DNA of 64,000 nucleotides from Linanthus parryae (GCA_023055425.1 JALGPY010000001.1:109101057-109165056), one strand, 5' to 3'. Positions 45,301 to 56,419 are shown, counted from the first letter of the stretch. The notes: generated by a model from the letters alone, not told the origin. Numbers and translations are program-made.

Positions 45301-47185
45301 TAAGAGATGGTGGTGTGTCTTCAGTGGTGATCCCCTTCCACATTATTGGCTGATCTTGGTATCTAAAACCCAAGGTGAGCTTATTGAAATCCATTGACAC
45401 TGGGCTTATGGTCTTAAGCCATTGTGTACCCAAAACAGCATCACAGCCACCCAAAGGCAAAATTCTCATCTCTGTAGTGAATTCTTGTTCTCCTACTTTC
45501 CAAGTGAATGCCTGACACTTATGTGTGCTGAGCAAGGTGCCTCCATCAGCCACTGTCACCAACATTGGTTTGGTCTCCTGCAATTGGCATCCCACCTTCT
45601 TGGCAGTGTTGGCATCCAAGAAGTTATGGGTGCTGCCACTATCAATCAAGATGGTGATTGAGTTCTTCTGTACTCTTCCATTGACCCTTAAAGTTTCATG
45701 AGATGGATTACCTGACAGGGCATTAAGTGTGATCTGCATTGCCTCCATGTAGTCCTCTCTTTCTTCCTCTATGCCTTCTTCTTCTTCCACCTCTTCACAT
45801 TGTGAGTCTGAGATGATTTCACTTCCAGTAATCATGAATATCTGCTTCTTTTTGCATCTGTGTCCAGGGGTAAAAGTGTCATCACAATAATAGCAGATAT
45901 TTTTTTCTCTCCTTGCTTGCATTTCTTCTGCAGTGATCCTCTTGACTGGCCACTTAGTGGTGGTGATGGGGGGGTTGTTGCTCACTCCCTTGTTGGTGGT
46001 GATGGGGTTGTTGTGGTTGGTGAGGTTGGCATTGGGCTTAATCCAAGAAGAAGGAGTAGGAGTCCATTTCTGGCTTTTGTTCTTCTTGTTAGCCAGCTCC
46101 AACTTAGCTTCAAACATTTTTGCTAGTTTTATGGCTTGAGTTAGAGTGCTAGGGTTGGCAATCATAACATCCATTTGTATGTCTTCCTTCAAACCACTTA
46201 TAAAACTCTCCACAAACCATCCTTCATGCAAAACTTGTCCACCTTTATTCATGACCAAAGATCTAATTTCCTCAAATTTCAGCAAATACTCAGACACACT
46301 CCCATTTTGCTGCAATTTATTGAAGGTGCCTATAATATTGGTGTAACCATAATCATTGAATCTCACCACTAGTTCATGTGTAAACAGTTCCCATTGTGTA
46401 CCCCAATGTGTTTGAATAAATGTCTTGAACCAGTATTTGGGTAATCCCTCAAAGTAAACAGAAGCTAGAAGTACCTTGTTCTCAGGTGGCACATTACCTA
46501 TGAGAAAACAAACCTCACACTGTTGTAACCAGCCATGAACATCTTCTCCTGAGAATTTTGGTATTTCCAATCTTGGGACCTGAAATCCACTTAACCAAGC
46601 TGGTTTGTTAACTCCTCCCATTTCTTGCCTACCCATTCCACCATGAAAATTAGGGTTCATGGGAGCCGGAGCTTGGTGGATGTTGTAGTAATTAGGAATG
46701 GTGGGTGGTAAGGGTCCATAAGTTGGAAGTGACCAATTGGGCAGACTAGTTGCAGTACTAGTTTGATAGATGGGGGAGGTGAACAAGGATGGGTTAGGTG
46801 ATAGGTGAGGGGTTTGAATTGGAGAGGTGAATGTGTGTGTGAACCCAAAATTAGGGTTCACTGGAGTAGCAATTTGGGGGTTTAGGGTTTTGGGGTTAGT
46901 GCTGATTTGGGGGTTTTTGGTAGATGGGGGTGCTAAATTTGGTGGGGGTGGTAGCCTAGAATGAGGCGTGCGCTGTTCACTAGTCTCAGATTGAAGGGAA
47001 AACCCTTGATTCATCGGTTCTTTACCCTTACCGGCGGTAGATTTTGCAGTAGCATAGAGGAGTTCATCAAGTTTCCCAGATAGATCCAACAGGGTTTCCT
47101 TCATCTCGGCCTGTTTAGCCCCCAATTCCTTCACAATGGAGTCCGTACTGTTGAGCTTGGCAGCTACTTCATCCACTCTCACCAT
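42365..47185 (-). CDS. Chromovirus gag-pol polyprotein, 1606 aa, intact
   Basis: A single uninterrupted ORF encoding all replication functions. Approximate residues: capsid 200-340 (PKFSGEDVHGWLQQCEVCF); knuckle ~430 (CYYCDDTFTPGHRC, the spaced form common in chromoviruses); protease ~515 (LIDSGSTHNFLDA); RT with VDYRELNSKT and FFDDILVY (~857, where many elements have YVDD or YIDD); RNase H ~1003 (VETDACNVGIGAVL); integrase zinc finger ~1215 (HHFFWP...CDICQ) and core D,D,E at ~1262-1358 (SDRDPVF, QSDGQTERLNQ); a C-terminal chromodomain-like stretch ~1562-1595 (VLIHWANTLPTEATWED). The start ATG at 47185 is 25 bases from the PBS. Lineage probably Reina/Galadriel-like; not certain. Confidence 0.93.
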   Translation of the reverse strand: MVRVDEVAAKLNSTDSIVKELGAKQAEMKETLLDLSGKLDELLYATAKSTAGKGKEPMNQGFSLQSETSEQRTPHSRLPPPPNLAPPSTKNPQISTNPKTLNPQIATPVNPNFGFTHTFTSPIQTPHLSPNPSLFTSPIYQTSTATSLPNWSLPTYGPLPPTIPNYYNIHQAPAPMNPNFHGGMGRQEMGGVNKPAWLSGFQVPRLEIPKFSGEDVHGWLQQCEVCFLIGNVPPENKVLLASVYFEGLPKYWFKTFIQTHWGTQWELFTHELVVRFNDYGYTNIIGTFNKLQQNGSVSEYLLKFEEIRSLVMNKGGQVLHEGWFVESFISGLKEDIQMDVMIANPSTLTQAIKLAKMFEAKLELANKKNKSQKWTPTPSSWIKPNANLTNHNNPITTNKGVSNNPPITTTKWPVKRITAEEMQARREKNICYYCDDTFTPGHRCKKKQIFMITGSEIISDSQCEEVEEEEGIEEEREDYMEAMQITLNALSGNPSHETLRVNGRVQKNSITILIDSGSTHNFLDANTAKKVGCQLQETKPMLVTVADGGTLLSTHKCQAFTWKVGEQEFTTEMRILPLGGCDAVLGTQWLKTISPVSMDFNKLTLGFRYQDQPIMWKGITTEDTPPSLRMISVAGFLNYITSNVNAPWGYLQSLTLSQPDPEPVHPKIQQVLEEFEEVFQEPTHLPPKRTHDHAIPLKPGAEPVSVRPYRYPHFQKNEIERMIQEMLATGVIKPSVSLFASPVLLVKKNDGSWRFCVDYRELNSKTIKDKYPIPIIDELLDELQGSSIYSKLDLRSGYHQIRMREEDVPKTAFRTHDGHYEFLVMPFGLTNAPASFQAMMNEVMRPFLMKFVLVFFDDILVYIQDLEQHISHLTQVLKTLSENELYAKQSKCAFGQSKMEYLGHIISAAGVSADPKKIECMQLWPSPKSLKGLRGFLGLTGYYRRFVHKYGWISKPLTDLLKKGQFTWTSEAEEAFQKLKKSMTTTPVLAMPDFNKPFEVETDACNVGIGAVLMQDHKPIAYYSKALSPRHQALSTYEKELMAVAQSVSKWRSYLEGAPFTIKTDHQSINYFLEQRLNTSMQHKWLSKLIGLNYTISYKKGKENLVADALSRLPEELEEGQCKVVTVVQPQWAQSVKQSYEGDAWAQTWLQKLLIDSKAGNGVYSLSNDMLWKSHQIYVGTGNELRTELIQMGHNTGVGGHSGVLGTYKRVNHHFFWPRMKKEVKEWVLTCDICQQMKHEHVHYPGLLQPLPIPSLPWTDISLDFITGLPKSQGKDVILVVVDRLTKYGHFIALSHPFNAAKVAQLFFDNIHKLHGLPSTIVSDRDPVFLGVFWQCLFKLLNTTLAHSTAYHPQSDGQTERLNQCLEAYLRCMTGDRPSQWSKWLRLAEYWYNTNYHTSLKTSPFMALYGYAPPQLSFHQINNSPCAEVNQFLQDRQRLLLLLQTNLKEAQARMKFYSDQNRSERSFEIGDWVYLRLQPYKQTSLLHSRSHKLTPRFYGPFQVLEKVGKVAYKLALPAHSKIHSVFHVSLLKKKLGDNIPVQPTLPFQSPDGQLLVEPMAILDRRTVDRGGTKVAQVLIHWANTLPTEATWEDEAQMHKFFPSFHP

Positions 47186-47209
47186 GTTATGCGCAGATTG
47201 GAGATCGGA

Positions 47210-47221
47210 GCTCTGATACCA
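47210..47221 (-). other. Chromovirus PBS, initiator tRNA-Met
   Basis: The minus strand reads TGGTATCAGAGC two bases after the LTR end, the standard complement of plant tRNA-iMet. Confidence 0.92.
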
Positions 47222-47223
47222 CT

Positions 47224-47826
47224 TGTAAGGGTTCTCAACCCTTACTCAGAAACCCGGCGAATTCTCCACCAGAAGTTCTGCTCCGGTGATCAATCGGTAG
47301 CCAGCGAGGAGCTGAATCCGATGGATGACCGTGCGAGATGAATTATTAACTCAAACAAGAATTAATCAAAGAAATGAAAGAGAAATTAAGAGAAGATAAT
47401 ATGCTATTTGATAGATAGATCCACACGAGATACAGAGCCCTCATATATATCTTGTGGGGTTAATTAGTAAATAATGAAACTATGGGGCTAAAAAGAAATA
47501 AACTAAAATATGTAACGGCCTGTCTGAGTCAGCGGCGGAGTCAGCAGAGATGACCCGGAGATGCTGAGGTGGACCAATCAGGAGCTGCTGATGACGCGCC
47601 AAGCAAAACGACATCGTTGGACTTAAAACGTTTGAACCTCAACGTTCAACTGAAATCAACGGTGGAGATTAGAAGCCACCTCTCCCATCCAACGGCTGCT
47701 GAACAAAGATAAAAATGACCAAATGAACAGTAACTTTACTGTTCATTTGGTATAAACTCCAACTTTGAATCTACATAACTCAACCAAAAAAGACAATTTG
47801 GGGCAGAAAACTAGAGGATCATGACA
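47224..47826 (-). repeat. Chromovirus 5' LTR (603 bp)
   Basis: Matches 41733-42335; differences noted include C/T at CTTACYCAG, CGAGAYGAATT, TTCATAGA/TTTGATAG, AATAAYGAAAC, GCTGAYGACG and AAACGRCATC, consistent with recent insertion. Confidence 0.93.
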
Positions 47827-47831
47827 GTATA

Positions 47832-49373
47832 GGTATACTGGACTGAATTGGAGGTGTATTGGACTGAATTGGCAATCGTGGTTTTGAAGCAATGAAGTGA
47901 TTTGGGTTTGTGAAGGTGTAATGGTGGAGATTGGTCTGATTGCAGTAGCACCGTGGTGGCTGTGAATGGAGGGTAGCTGGTAATTGGTAGAGAAGGAGGT
48001 CATAGAGATTACTGTGGTGTAGTTGTTTTAGTTAGCTATTGTATTTGTTGGTGTTGTGGGGTTTAAGGTGTGAGCTGCACTGTGGCAAAATATTGTTTTA
48101 TGGGTGAATTTCTGATTGGGTATATGTTATGGGGTTTAGTTAGTTTTGTGAAGGGGTTATGGGTGTTTGAATGATGGTGACAGTGAGGTGGATTAAGGTT
48201 TGTTTCAGTTGTGTATTAGTTGTAGATGTATAGGCAGTGGTGAATTTAGTTAGGTTGAAGGTGAAGAATTGTGGTTGGTTGGTAATGGTGAATTAGAGGC
48301 GGTTTTATGGAGGTTTAGGGAAATTTAGTAGGATTTTAGTCTGAGTTAGAGCTGATGAATGGTGGGGGATCATGGCTATTGTGGTGATGTAAACAGGTTG
48401 TGAATTGGGAGGCTTTAGTGGGCTGACTTTGCGTTGTTGGCTTCGAAAATTACTTATGGTATTTGTGGTGATTGAGGGAGGTGTTGGTGGTAATAGTAGC
48501 AGATGGTTATAGTGGTAGGTTGCTGCTAGTGAAGTGGATGGAGGCTGGTAAAATGGTGAAGTACTGGAGGTATTTTGGTGATGGTATGTGTTTAATTTGG
48601 CAATGTTTTTTAATGGTTGTGGGAGTTTGTGATTAATGGAATTGTGAGGATGTGAAGTACTGGTGGTGTTTGGTCTAAAATATGCTGGATTTAATTTGTA
48701 GAATGGTGATAGTTGGATGGAGGTTATGTAGGTGGCTTAGGCTGAAGTCAGGGAACATGATGATGATGATGGTTATGGTGACAATGGTGTATGGTGTTAG
48801 GAAGAATTTTTACTTCTTGGTGTAGAGAGCTCAAAAGGATGCTCGGGAGATGGTTCAGGATGTTTCAAGTCAAAATCAGGATTTTCAGGATATTTTAAGA
48901 TCGCGGGAAAGAAAATAAGGACCCAGATTTTGATTCCGAACTCCGATGAACGTGATTTTTGCACCTTTGGTTTCCTTTTGCGACGTAGACTTCGCTCATG
49001 TAGAGAAATCCCCGTTTCCGGACCGTTTTCTCGTTTTTCTCAATTATTGCCCAATTTTGGCTAAAAACATCCAAAACGCCAAAATTCGTCTTTTTCTTCA
49101 ATTCCGAAGCTCGTTTCTTCTATCCAATTGATTCCCGCATACGTAATTCCTGTCAAACAACAGCCCGAACACTACCGCGAAGATCAAATGTTATAATTTA
49201 TCAAAATCATACTCAAAACCATTAAGAAAAGCCCCGATTGTACTTTTAAGCTCAAAAACATCCAAAAATGCATTTTCTTCATATTTTGGCTCAAATCTCG
49301 TCACTTTGCACCGAAACGCACACAAATGACAATATAAAGTGTACTAAAGATAACTTTAATGAAGGAGTTATCA
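47832..49373 (-). repeat. Athila-like LTR (upstream copy), second part
   Basis: Continues the LTR after the chromovirus and matches 31837-33377, ending GGAGTTATCA next to TSD ATGTA. Confidence 0.93.
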
Positions 49374-49378
49374 ATGTA

Positions 49379-49806
49379 GTCTGTGATCTCCGAAAATTGG
49401 TGACCTATTTTGTGATGATATTTGGTCTCTCGGTGCCTGGAGGGGAAATTGTTTACTGGGTATGCAAGTCGTTGAAGGAAGAATAGATCCATATGAACCT
49501 CACCGTCGGAATGCTTGGTTGGTTCGACGCAGTTGTCACAACCATAATTTCCATGAGAGAGAGATAGTCTTCGTGTGTTCAAATATTTGATTTATTAGAG
49601 TAGATTCAAAACTTTAATAATTGAGTATCACTTTTGAGAGAGAAAATGGAGGACATGGGAGAACATGCCCGTGTGGTTCAAGTGTGCAACGAGATTTGTG
49701 TATTTTCGTTTCATCCTTGTGCGCCATGTGGTCTTATTGCGTCCGTTCACTCCAAACCGGACATAAATGTACAAATCTAAACAATAATAAAGGAGATCCT
49801 ATATTT
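49379..49806. other. Spacer between Athila-like and copia elements
   Basis: About 430 bp with no recognisable gene or repeat. Confidence 0.5.
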
Positions 49807-51169
49807 TGTAGGGTTTTGGTGCAGGTTACGCAGAGGAAACACAAAAATTTTCCTACCCAAAAATCTTCACTGATCACAGGTGAAGCATCATAACATGATG
49901 AAGGAGAAGGGTTACCTTGTTAATCTGGCTGATCAATGCGCAGAAGTAGTGTCCACGCTTCTGCTAGTATCCACACCATAGGATCAATAGCTGGAACTTC
50001 CTCTATTGTTTGTGCTAGAAGTGTGGGAGAAGGAGCAATCAGGAGCTTGATCAAATCAAGCAGCGTCAACAATGGAGGGGAGAAGGGGGGGGGGAGCCTT
50101 CTTGCCATCGGGTAGGGGGTCGCGCCTCTCTCTCTGTTTCTCTCTTGCTCTAATTTTTCATCTTATGAAATAATTAGTGTTGAACTGATATTTTATAACT
50201 AATAACTATATATTAATTACAAAATTGCCCCACTACTAATTAGATCCAACAGTTTGGGTCCACTTTTGTTTCAGTCCTGTTTACTATTTAGTCTAACTAA
50301 ATATGCATGTTGTTTCACTTTGATCCCTGATTCTTTTACTTGTTAATTAGTCCAACTAATTACCATCTACATCTAGTATAATCCTTTGGTGTGTGACCCT
50401 GCATGTTCCTATTACATTGGTAGTAACAATTACAAACATTGAGCGGTGTCTAACAACACATCAATGCTACCCACGTAATAGGAATAATCAGTGGTATGAC
50501 AAACCTTTGTGACCAAAGTTACCGTGTTGTATTGTCCCTTTGTCTCAATATCCAGATTGGAAGCGAGACACAGATGTCACACTCATATATCCAATCCACA
50601 TTTTCTCGATCCTTGGAATAGAGTTATCTGAACATATAACATTAATATCGAGTGGCCATGAATATATAGTCCCGTTATGTGGGAGGGACAAATCCTCTCT
50701 ACATCACTACCATCTCTCAGTTTGCTTCTTATCATGCCCGATTATCGCTTTTATAGTTACCATGTTACAGTGCAACGTTTGACGATAACAAAACATGATA
50801 ATTTAAACTAGAGTGTCTAGTGAGTTCAAGTCAAAGGACCACATCACCATTGTCACTACGAGAAGCACTTGTGACATTCACATAACTTCCATGTAGTCTT
50901 TTCGTGGTGGGTCAATTCAGTATGTTATTACTCTTAATATATACCCATGTGTTAGACTTGATATCTCCATATCAATCTACCCACATAGTAGTCTCTATGC
51001 ATAGCGATCGTCCTACTAACCGTTATACTTAGCTAGGGATAATTTAAGATAACAACAATTGAAATCTAAGCACTTCTTTATATTAATATTTTCATATATA
51101 ATACAATGAATAGTCTAGCCAAAACAACGTTCACACTAAAATAGATTGCCTCTAGGCCATACACCAACA
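49807..51169 (-). repeat. Copia 3' LTR (1363 bp)
   Basis: Minus-strand start TGTTGGTGTATGGCCTAGAG, end CACCAAAACCCTACA. Directly preceded (minus strand) by the purine-rich GCAAGTGGGAGAC, a typical PPT. Homologous over its whole length to 53422-54806, in inverted orientation. Confidence 0.88.
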
Positions 51170-51189
51170 GTCTCCCACTTGCACTATAG

Positions 51190-53416
51190 TCAATCTGGTG
51201 CATCTAGTATGCATATCGATCTAGTATGGCCTTATGCTTACGCTGAGAAAGGGGTTTAATAAGTGGATCTGAATGATTATCATCTGTTGGTATATTGCAT
51301 GTCTTCACATCTCCTCTATCGACGATCTCTCGAATGAGATGGAATATCCTCAGTATATGTTTGGACTTTTGATGTGACCTGGGTTCCTTAGCTTGTGCGA
51401 TCGCCCCAGTGTTGTCACAATACAACGCATTGGGATCCACTATGCTAGGAACCACACCAGTTCAGTGATGAACTTCTTGATCCAAACAGCTTCCTTTGAT
51501 GCACTCGATGCAGCAATGTACTCAGCTTTTGTTGTAGAATCAGCAACTGTCTCTTGCTTAGAACTCTTCCAGCTGACAACTCCTCCATTTAGGCAAAACA
51601 CATAACCCGTCTGCGATCTGAAGTCATCCTTGTCGTTTTGGAAGCTCACATCTGTATAAGACTTTATACCGAGTTCTTCCTCCCCTTCATATATGAAGAA
51701 TGAATCCTTAGTCCTTCTCAAGTACTTGAGGATATTCTTGACAGCAATCCAGTGACTTTCACCCGGATTGGACTGGTATCAGCTTATCATACTTAAAGCA
51801 TATGACACATCTAGTCTAGTACATAACACGACGTACATGATAGATCCAATAGCCGATGCATATGGGATCTTACTCATGCAGTCCTTCTCAGTCCTTCTCA
51901 TAAGGTAACTCCATGTGACATGGGAAAGAATCCTTGCTTCGATTCTTGCATGTTGAACCGCTTCAACACCTTGTCAATATATTTACTTTGATTTAGGTCG
52001 AGCAACTTCTTTGATCTATCCTTATATATCTTTATACCGAGTATATAAGTTGCATCCCCTAAGTCTTTCACTGTGAAGCAATTTCCTATAACAGAGCTCC
52101 CACTATCCTTCTTGTAGACAAAAGGTTCATCTTCGTTCTTGATGAATCCAAACTCTTTGACTGAATCATCAAACCGAAGATTCCAACTCCTTGAATCCTG
52201 CTTCAACCCATAAATATACCGCTGCAACTTACACACCTTATTGGCATTCTCTGGATCCTCAAAACCCTCTGGCTGTGTCAGGTACACATCCTCAATGAGG
52301 TTTCCATATAGAAACGTTGTTTTGACATCCATTTTCCAAATTTCATAATCGTGATAAGCTGCAATATCAAGCAAGATGGTAATGGATTTAAGCACCGCAA
52401 CTGGGGAAAAGGTTTCTTCATAGTCAATACGATGGATCTGTCTAAAGCCTTTTGCCACCAATCAACCCTTAAAGTCAATCACATTGCCATCCTTGTCGGT
52501 TTTCTTCTTGAAAACTCACTTCCACTCTATGGGCCTTGCCCCATCAGGTGGTTCCACTAAAGTCCATACTTATTGGTATACATGGAATCCATTTAGGATC
52601 TCATGGCTTCAATCCATTTCTGATAGTTCAGCCCCTTCACGGCCTCCGCATAGGTTGTAGGCTCATTCTCATCCATGAGAAATACGTCACCGGGTTCAGT
52701 CACGAGAAGTCCGTACCTCTCTGGCCCCTAACGTATCCTACCAGACCTATCCACAACATCTTGTGGTTCCTGCTCATGTTCCATCATAGGATCATTGGTT
52801 TGTGGTTCTTGAACCTCTTCAAGTTCTACAGTCCTCCCACTGGCTTCTTTAGAGACAAACTCTCTTTCTAGAAACAATCCGGTCCGAGAAAGAACACTTT
52901 GTTCTCAGTTGGATTGTAGATATTATATCCTTTCGTTTCCTTAGAATATCCCAAATTACACTTGTCCGACTTGGGTCCGAGATTATCTAACTGTAAACGC
53001 TTTACATAAACCTCGCAACCCGAAATTCTCTTGAACGACACACTAGGACGCCTCCCAGTCCATATATCATATAGCGTCTTCATGACTGATTTGGATGGAA
53101 CACGGTTAAGGGTAAAGATAGCTGTTAATAGAGCATGGCCCCAAAATGAAATTGGAACACACTGGGATGCCTCCCAGTCCAATTTATCTTCTCAGACACA
53201 CTATTCCATTGTGGTGTTCCAGGTGGAGTGAGTTGGGACAAGATCCCACACTCTCTAAGATAGTTGCCAAATTCTTGGATTAAGTATTTTCCTCCGTGAT
53301 CTGATCGTAGAGACTTAATACTCTTTCCAAGCTGGTTCTCCACTTCATTCTTGAATTCTTTGAATTTTTCAAAGAATTCAGATTTGTTCTTCATAAGATA
53401 CACAAATCCATATCTA
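51190..53416 (-). pseudogene. Copia pol: integrase end, RT, RNase H (broken)
   Basis: Integrase: FSRYGFVYLMKNKSEFFEKF, SLRSDHGGKY, GILSQLTPPGTPQWNSVSE, then LNRVPSKSVMKTLYDIWTGR. RT: MVAKGFRQIHRIDYEETFSP, KMDVKTTFLYGNL, YGLKQDSRSWNLRFDD. The read jumps from SGSSVI to GNCFTVKDLGDATYILGI, so the YVDD active-site segment is deleted. RNase H: SYTDVSFQNDKDDFRSQTGY, SKQETVADSTTKAEYIAASS, ALYCDNTGAIAQAKEP. Frameshifts and the RT deletion make it inactive. Confidence 0.88.
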
Positions 53417-53421
53417 CTGAA

Positions 53422-54806
53422 TGTTGGTGTATGCCCTAGAGGCAGTCTATTTTAGTGTGAACATTGTTTTTGCTAAACTACTCAATTTATTAAATATTGA
53501 GATATTAATATAATAAAGTCCTTAGATTGAAATTGTTGTTATCTTAAATTATCCCTAGTCAAGTAGAATGGTTAATAGGACGATCACTATGCCTGGAGAC
53601 TAGTATGTGGGTAGATTGATATGGAGATATCAAGTCTAACACATGGGTATGCATTAGGAGTAATGACATACTAGATTGACCTGCCACGAGAAGGCTACAT
53701 GGGAGTTATGTGAATGTCATAAGTGCTTCTCGTAGTGACACAGGTGTTGTGGCCGTTTGACTTGAAGTCGCTAGATACTCTAGTTGTGAATTATCATGTT
53801 TTGATATCGTCAAACGTTTAACTGTAACTGTATAACTATAAAGGCGATTATCGGACATGATATGAAGCAAGCTGAGAGATGGTAGTGATGTAGAGAGGAT
53901 TTGTCTATCCATGGCCCCTCGATGAGCAGGACTTAACAAATGCCTAGTCAAACTCAGGTAGATCAATATACGATATTGATGTTACCTTTTCAGATAAGTC
54001 TATTCTAAGGATCGAGAAACTATGGCTTGGATATACGAGTGTGACATATGTGTCTCGTGTCCAATCCAGATATTAAGACAAATGAACTATACAACACGGT
54101 AATATTGGTCATAGAGGTTTGTCATATCACTGACTATTCCTATTGTTTGGGTAGCATTGATGTGTTGCTAGACACCACTAAATGTTTGTAATTGTTAATG
54201 CCAACGTAATAGAAACCTGCGGGGTCACACACCGAAGGATTATACTGAGTGTAGATTTTATTTAGTTGGACTAATTAATAGTTAAAATAATCAGGGATCA
54301 AAGTGCAACAATGTGCATATTTAGTTGGATTAAGTAGCAAATTGGACTAATCCAAGTATGGATCGGATTAGTAGTGGGGCAGTTTTATAATTAATAAAGA
54401 CTTATTAACTATAAAAGACTAGTCCAGCCATGATTATTCATCAGATGAAATTATTATAGCAATGGAAGAAAAAAGACAGAGAGAAGGCCGCCCCTCCTTA
54501 CCCGACGACAAGAAGAGAGACTGAATCCCTCCTCGTCCTCCATTGTTGCTGCTGCTTAATTTAATTAAGCTCCCGATTGCTCTCCTTCCTACACTGCTAG
54601 CACAAACAGTAGAAAATGTTCCATTTGTTGATCCTACGGTGTGGATACCAGTAGAGGCGTGGACACTACTTCTGCGCAGTGATCAGTCAGATTAACAAGG
54701 TAACCATTCTCCTTCATCATGTTATGATGCTTCACCTGCAATTCGTGGAGATTTTTGGGGATAAATTTTTGTATTCCCGTTGCGTAACCTGCACCAAAAC
54801 CCTACG
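53422..54806 (+). repeat. Solo copia LTR inserted into a relative's integrase
   Basis: Starts TGTTGGTGTATGCCCTAGAG, ends AACCCTACG (CA decayed to CG), flanked by exact TSD CTGAA (53417-53421, 54807-54811). Removing it joins the integrase reading VYHSFIIFTDDFS to FSRYGFVYLMKN. 1385 bp. It is the same family as the host element's LTR but on the opposite strand. Confidence 0.9.
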
Positions 54807-54811
54807 CTGAA

Positions 54812-55560
54812 GTCATCAGTAAAAATAATAAAGGAATGATAAACTCCTATGGCGGTTGTGGCCATTGGTCCACACACATCAGTATGTATGAGTGCTGATG
54901 TGTGAAAGGGGACTTAGTCCTTTTATATAATAAACAAGATTCACATGTAAATATGATTCATAATGAAATGATTCTAGAAATCCATCCTTATGGAGCCTTA
55001 GAAATGCGCTTCTCGTTTATATGCCCTAAACAACAATGCCAAAGGTATGTGTGATTCATATCGTTATATTTAATATTATTAATATTTATGTTATAGATGG
55101 AATTATCTAGATCAAGGATATACAACCCATTACAAAAGTGCATTACAATAATGCATGCTATCAAAATAAACGGAGTAACACTTGTCCTTTATAGTGAAAA
55201 AAAATATTTCTTGTCCAAACAAGAAATAGAAATAATGTTCCTACTCATAGCAGGTACATAAAAACAATTGTATATTTCTAAAATAAGTCGTGAAGGTAAA
55301 GATAACTCATAAGTTCTTACGGCTATTGTAGCAACTCTTGATCCATTCCCAACGCGTTGGTCAATATCCCTTTTAGCCAGTTGTCTGCTTCTCTTTAGTT
55401 CCTGCACATTTCGAAAATGCAATATCCACATCCGGTATCTAATAACCAAGAAGAAGAGATAGAGAAATTGACATTTATAACGAAAATGCTTGGTGCTGAA
55501 ATCACTATTCCAAGCTTCTTGTCTTCCAGATACTTTGGGCATTTCCATTTCTAGCGGTCC
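54812..55560 (-). pseudogene. Copia pre-integrase and integrase start (broken)
   Basis: Reads LIHTDVCGPMATTAIGVYHS near 54900-54830 and, at 55548-55189, KRSRQLAKRDIDQRVGNGSR, VRTYELSLPSRLILEIYNCF and YVPAMSRNIISISCLDKKY. These fit the protease/gag-pre-integrase region of this copia group. Interrupted by stops. Confidence 0.78.
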
Positions 55561-55859
55561 TGTTAACTACAATAGTGACATGGGCCCTTATAAATTCCAC
55601 CAGTAGGCTTCAAGGCAACTTCCTTGGGTTTTGCAACTACCTTGCTCTTCCATTTAGATTTCTGAGCAACCTTCTTGCTCTTCTCCTAATTGAACATCAT
55701 TATGGTCTTGCCTTTACCTTTCACAATACTCTGTTAAGCGGTCCTCAACATATTGAGCAAGTCTCAAAGATTTTTTTTGATCATTCATGTTGTAGTTCAT
55801 GATGAACTGACTGTAACTGTCTGGAAATGATTGCAGGAGGAGATCAGTAGCCAACTCTT

Positions 55860-56324
55860 GGCTGAATGGAAATTCCAACCTGTCGAGATTCTAAATGTAC
55901 CCGGTCATACGGAGTACATGAGGTCCCACTGGGTTTCCCTCTGGCAGACTACACTTGGACAATGCTTTTGATACTTCATACCTCTCATGCCTTGCTTGAT
56001 CTTGGAAGAGCGGTCTCAAATGTATGATCATATCATACGCCTCCATGCTCTCATGTTGCTTCTGAAGCTCAGAGTTCATGGTGCAAAAGCATTAGGAAAG
56101 TCGCATATGTAGAATCATCAATAATCTTTTGATGGACCTTCCTTACAGTAGCAGTAGCATCAACAGTTGGTGCTTCTGAAATTGGTAGCTCTAGAATGTA
56201 CAACTTCTTTTCTTTCTTTAGAAAAACTCTCAAGTTTCTACACCAGTCTAGGAAATTCATTACATTCTCTCGTTTTCAAGGACCGAACCCAATGATAGTG
56301 TCGATTTTGTTGATTGTTTGCCAT
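55860..56324 (-). pseudogene. Copia gag (broken)
   Basis: Probable start at 56324 (MANNQQNRHYHW), then a frameshift to MNFLDWCRNLRVFLKKEKKL, and HESMEAYDMIIHLRPLFQDQ, RHERYEVSKALSKCSLPEGN and PVGPHVLRMTGYI. These fit UBN2-type copia gag. Short and frameshifted. Confidence 0.75.
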
Positions 56325-56419
56325 TGAAAATCTACATAGAACGAGAAATATATAATTTTAGAATCGTGAACAATTATACTATACTTAACAATAATTAGAT
56401 TATTAAATATAGCCCTCAC

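Larger units (their letters stand above)
41733..47826 (-). mobile_element. Chromovirus (Ty3) retrotransposon, complete and young
   Basis: LTR 47224-47826, PBS, one 1606-codon ORF, PPT, LTR 41733-42335; TSD GTATA (41728-41732, 47827-47831). The empty site GTATAGGTATACTGG is preserved in the partner Athila LTR near 31829. LTRs are the same length (603 bp) with about six substitutions seen by eye. All parts needed for autonomous transposition appear present. Confidence 0.93.
30397..49373 (-). mobile_element. Athila-like Ty3 retrotransposon, non-autonomous, with two nested insertions
   Basis: LTRs begin and end TG...CA and are flanked by the 5-bp TSD ATGTA (30392-30396, 49374-49378). On the minus strand the upstream LTR is the right one. 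Order: LTR, PBS (40291-40274), gag, protease, long non-coding interior, PPT, LTR. Reverse transcriptase, RNase H and integrase are absent. Removing the solo LTR at 35788-37351 and the chromovirus at 41733-47826 gives an element of about 11.3 kb. Confidence 0.9.
49807..56324 (-). mobile_element. Ty1/copia element, decayed, lacking its 5' LTR
   Basis: Order on the minus strand: gag (56324 to ~55870), pre-integrase, integrase, RT, RNase H, PPT, 3' LTR (51169-49807). Right of the gag start no LTR copy is seen, so the element is 5'-truncated or recombinant. A solo LTR of the same family (53422-54806) interrupts the integrase in opposite orientation. Confidence 0.85.

Noticed and set aside
45014..46372. 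Several plus-strand ORFs of 60-130 codons
   Set aside because: Antisense shadows of the intact chromovirus gag-pol.
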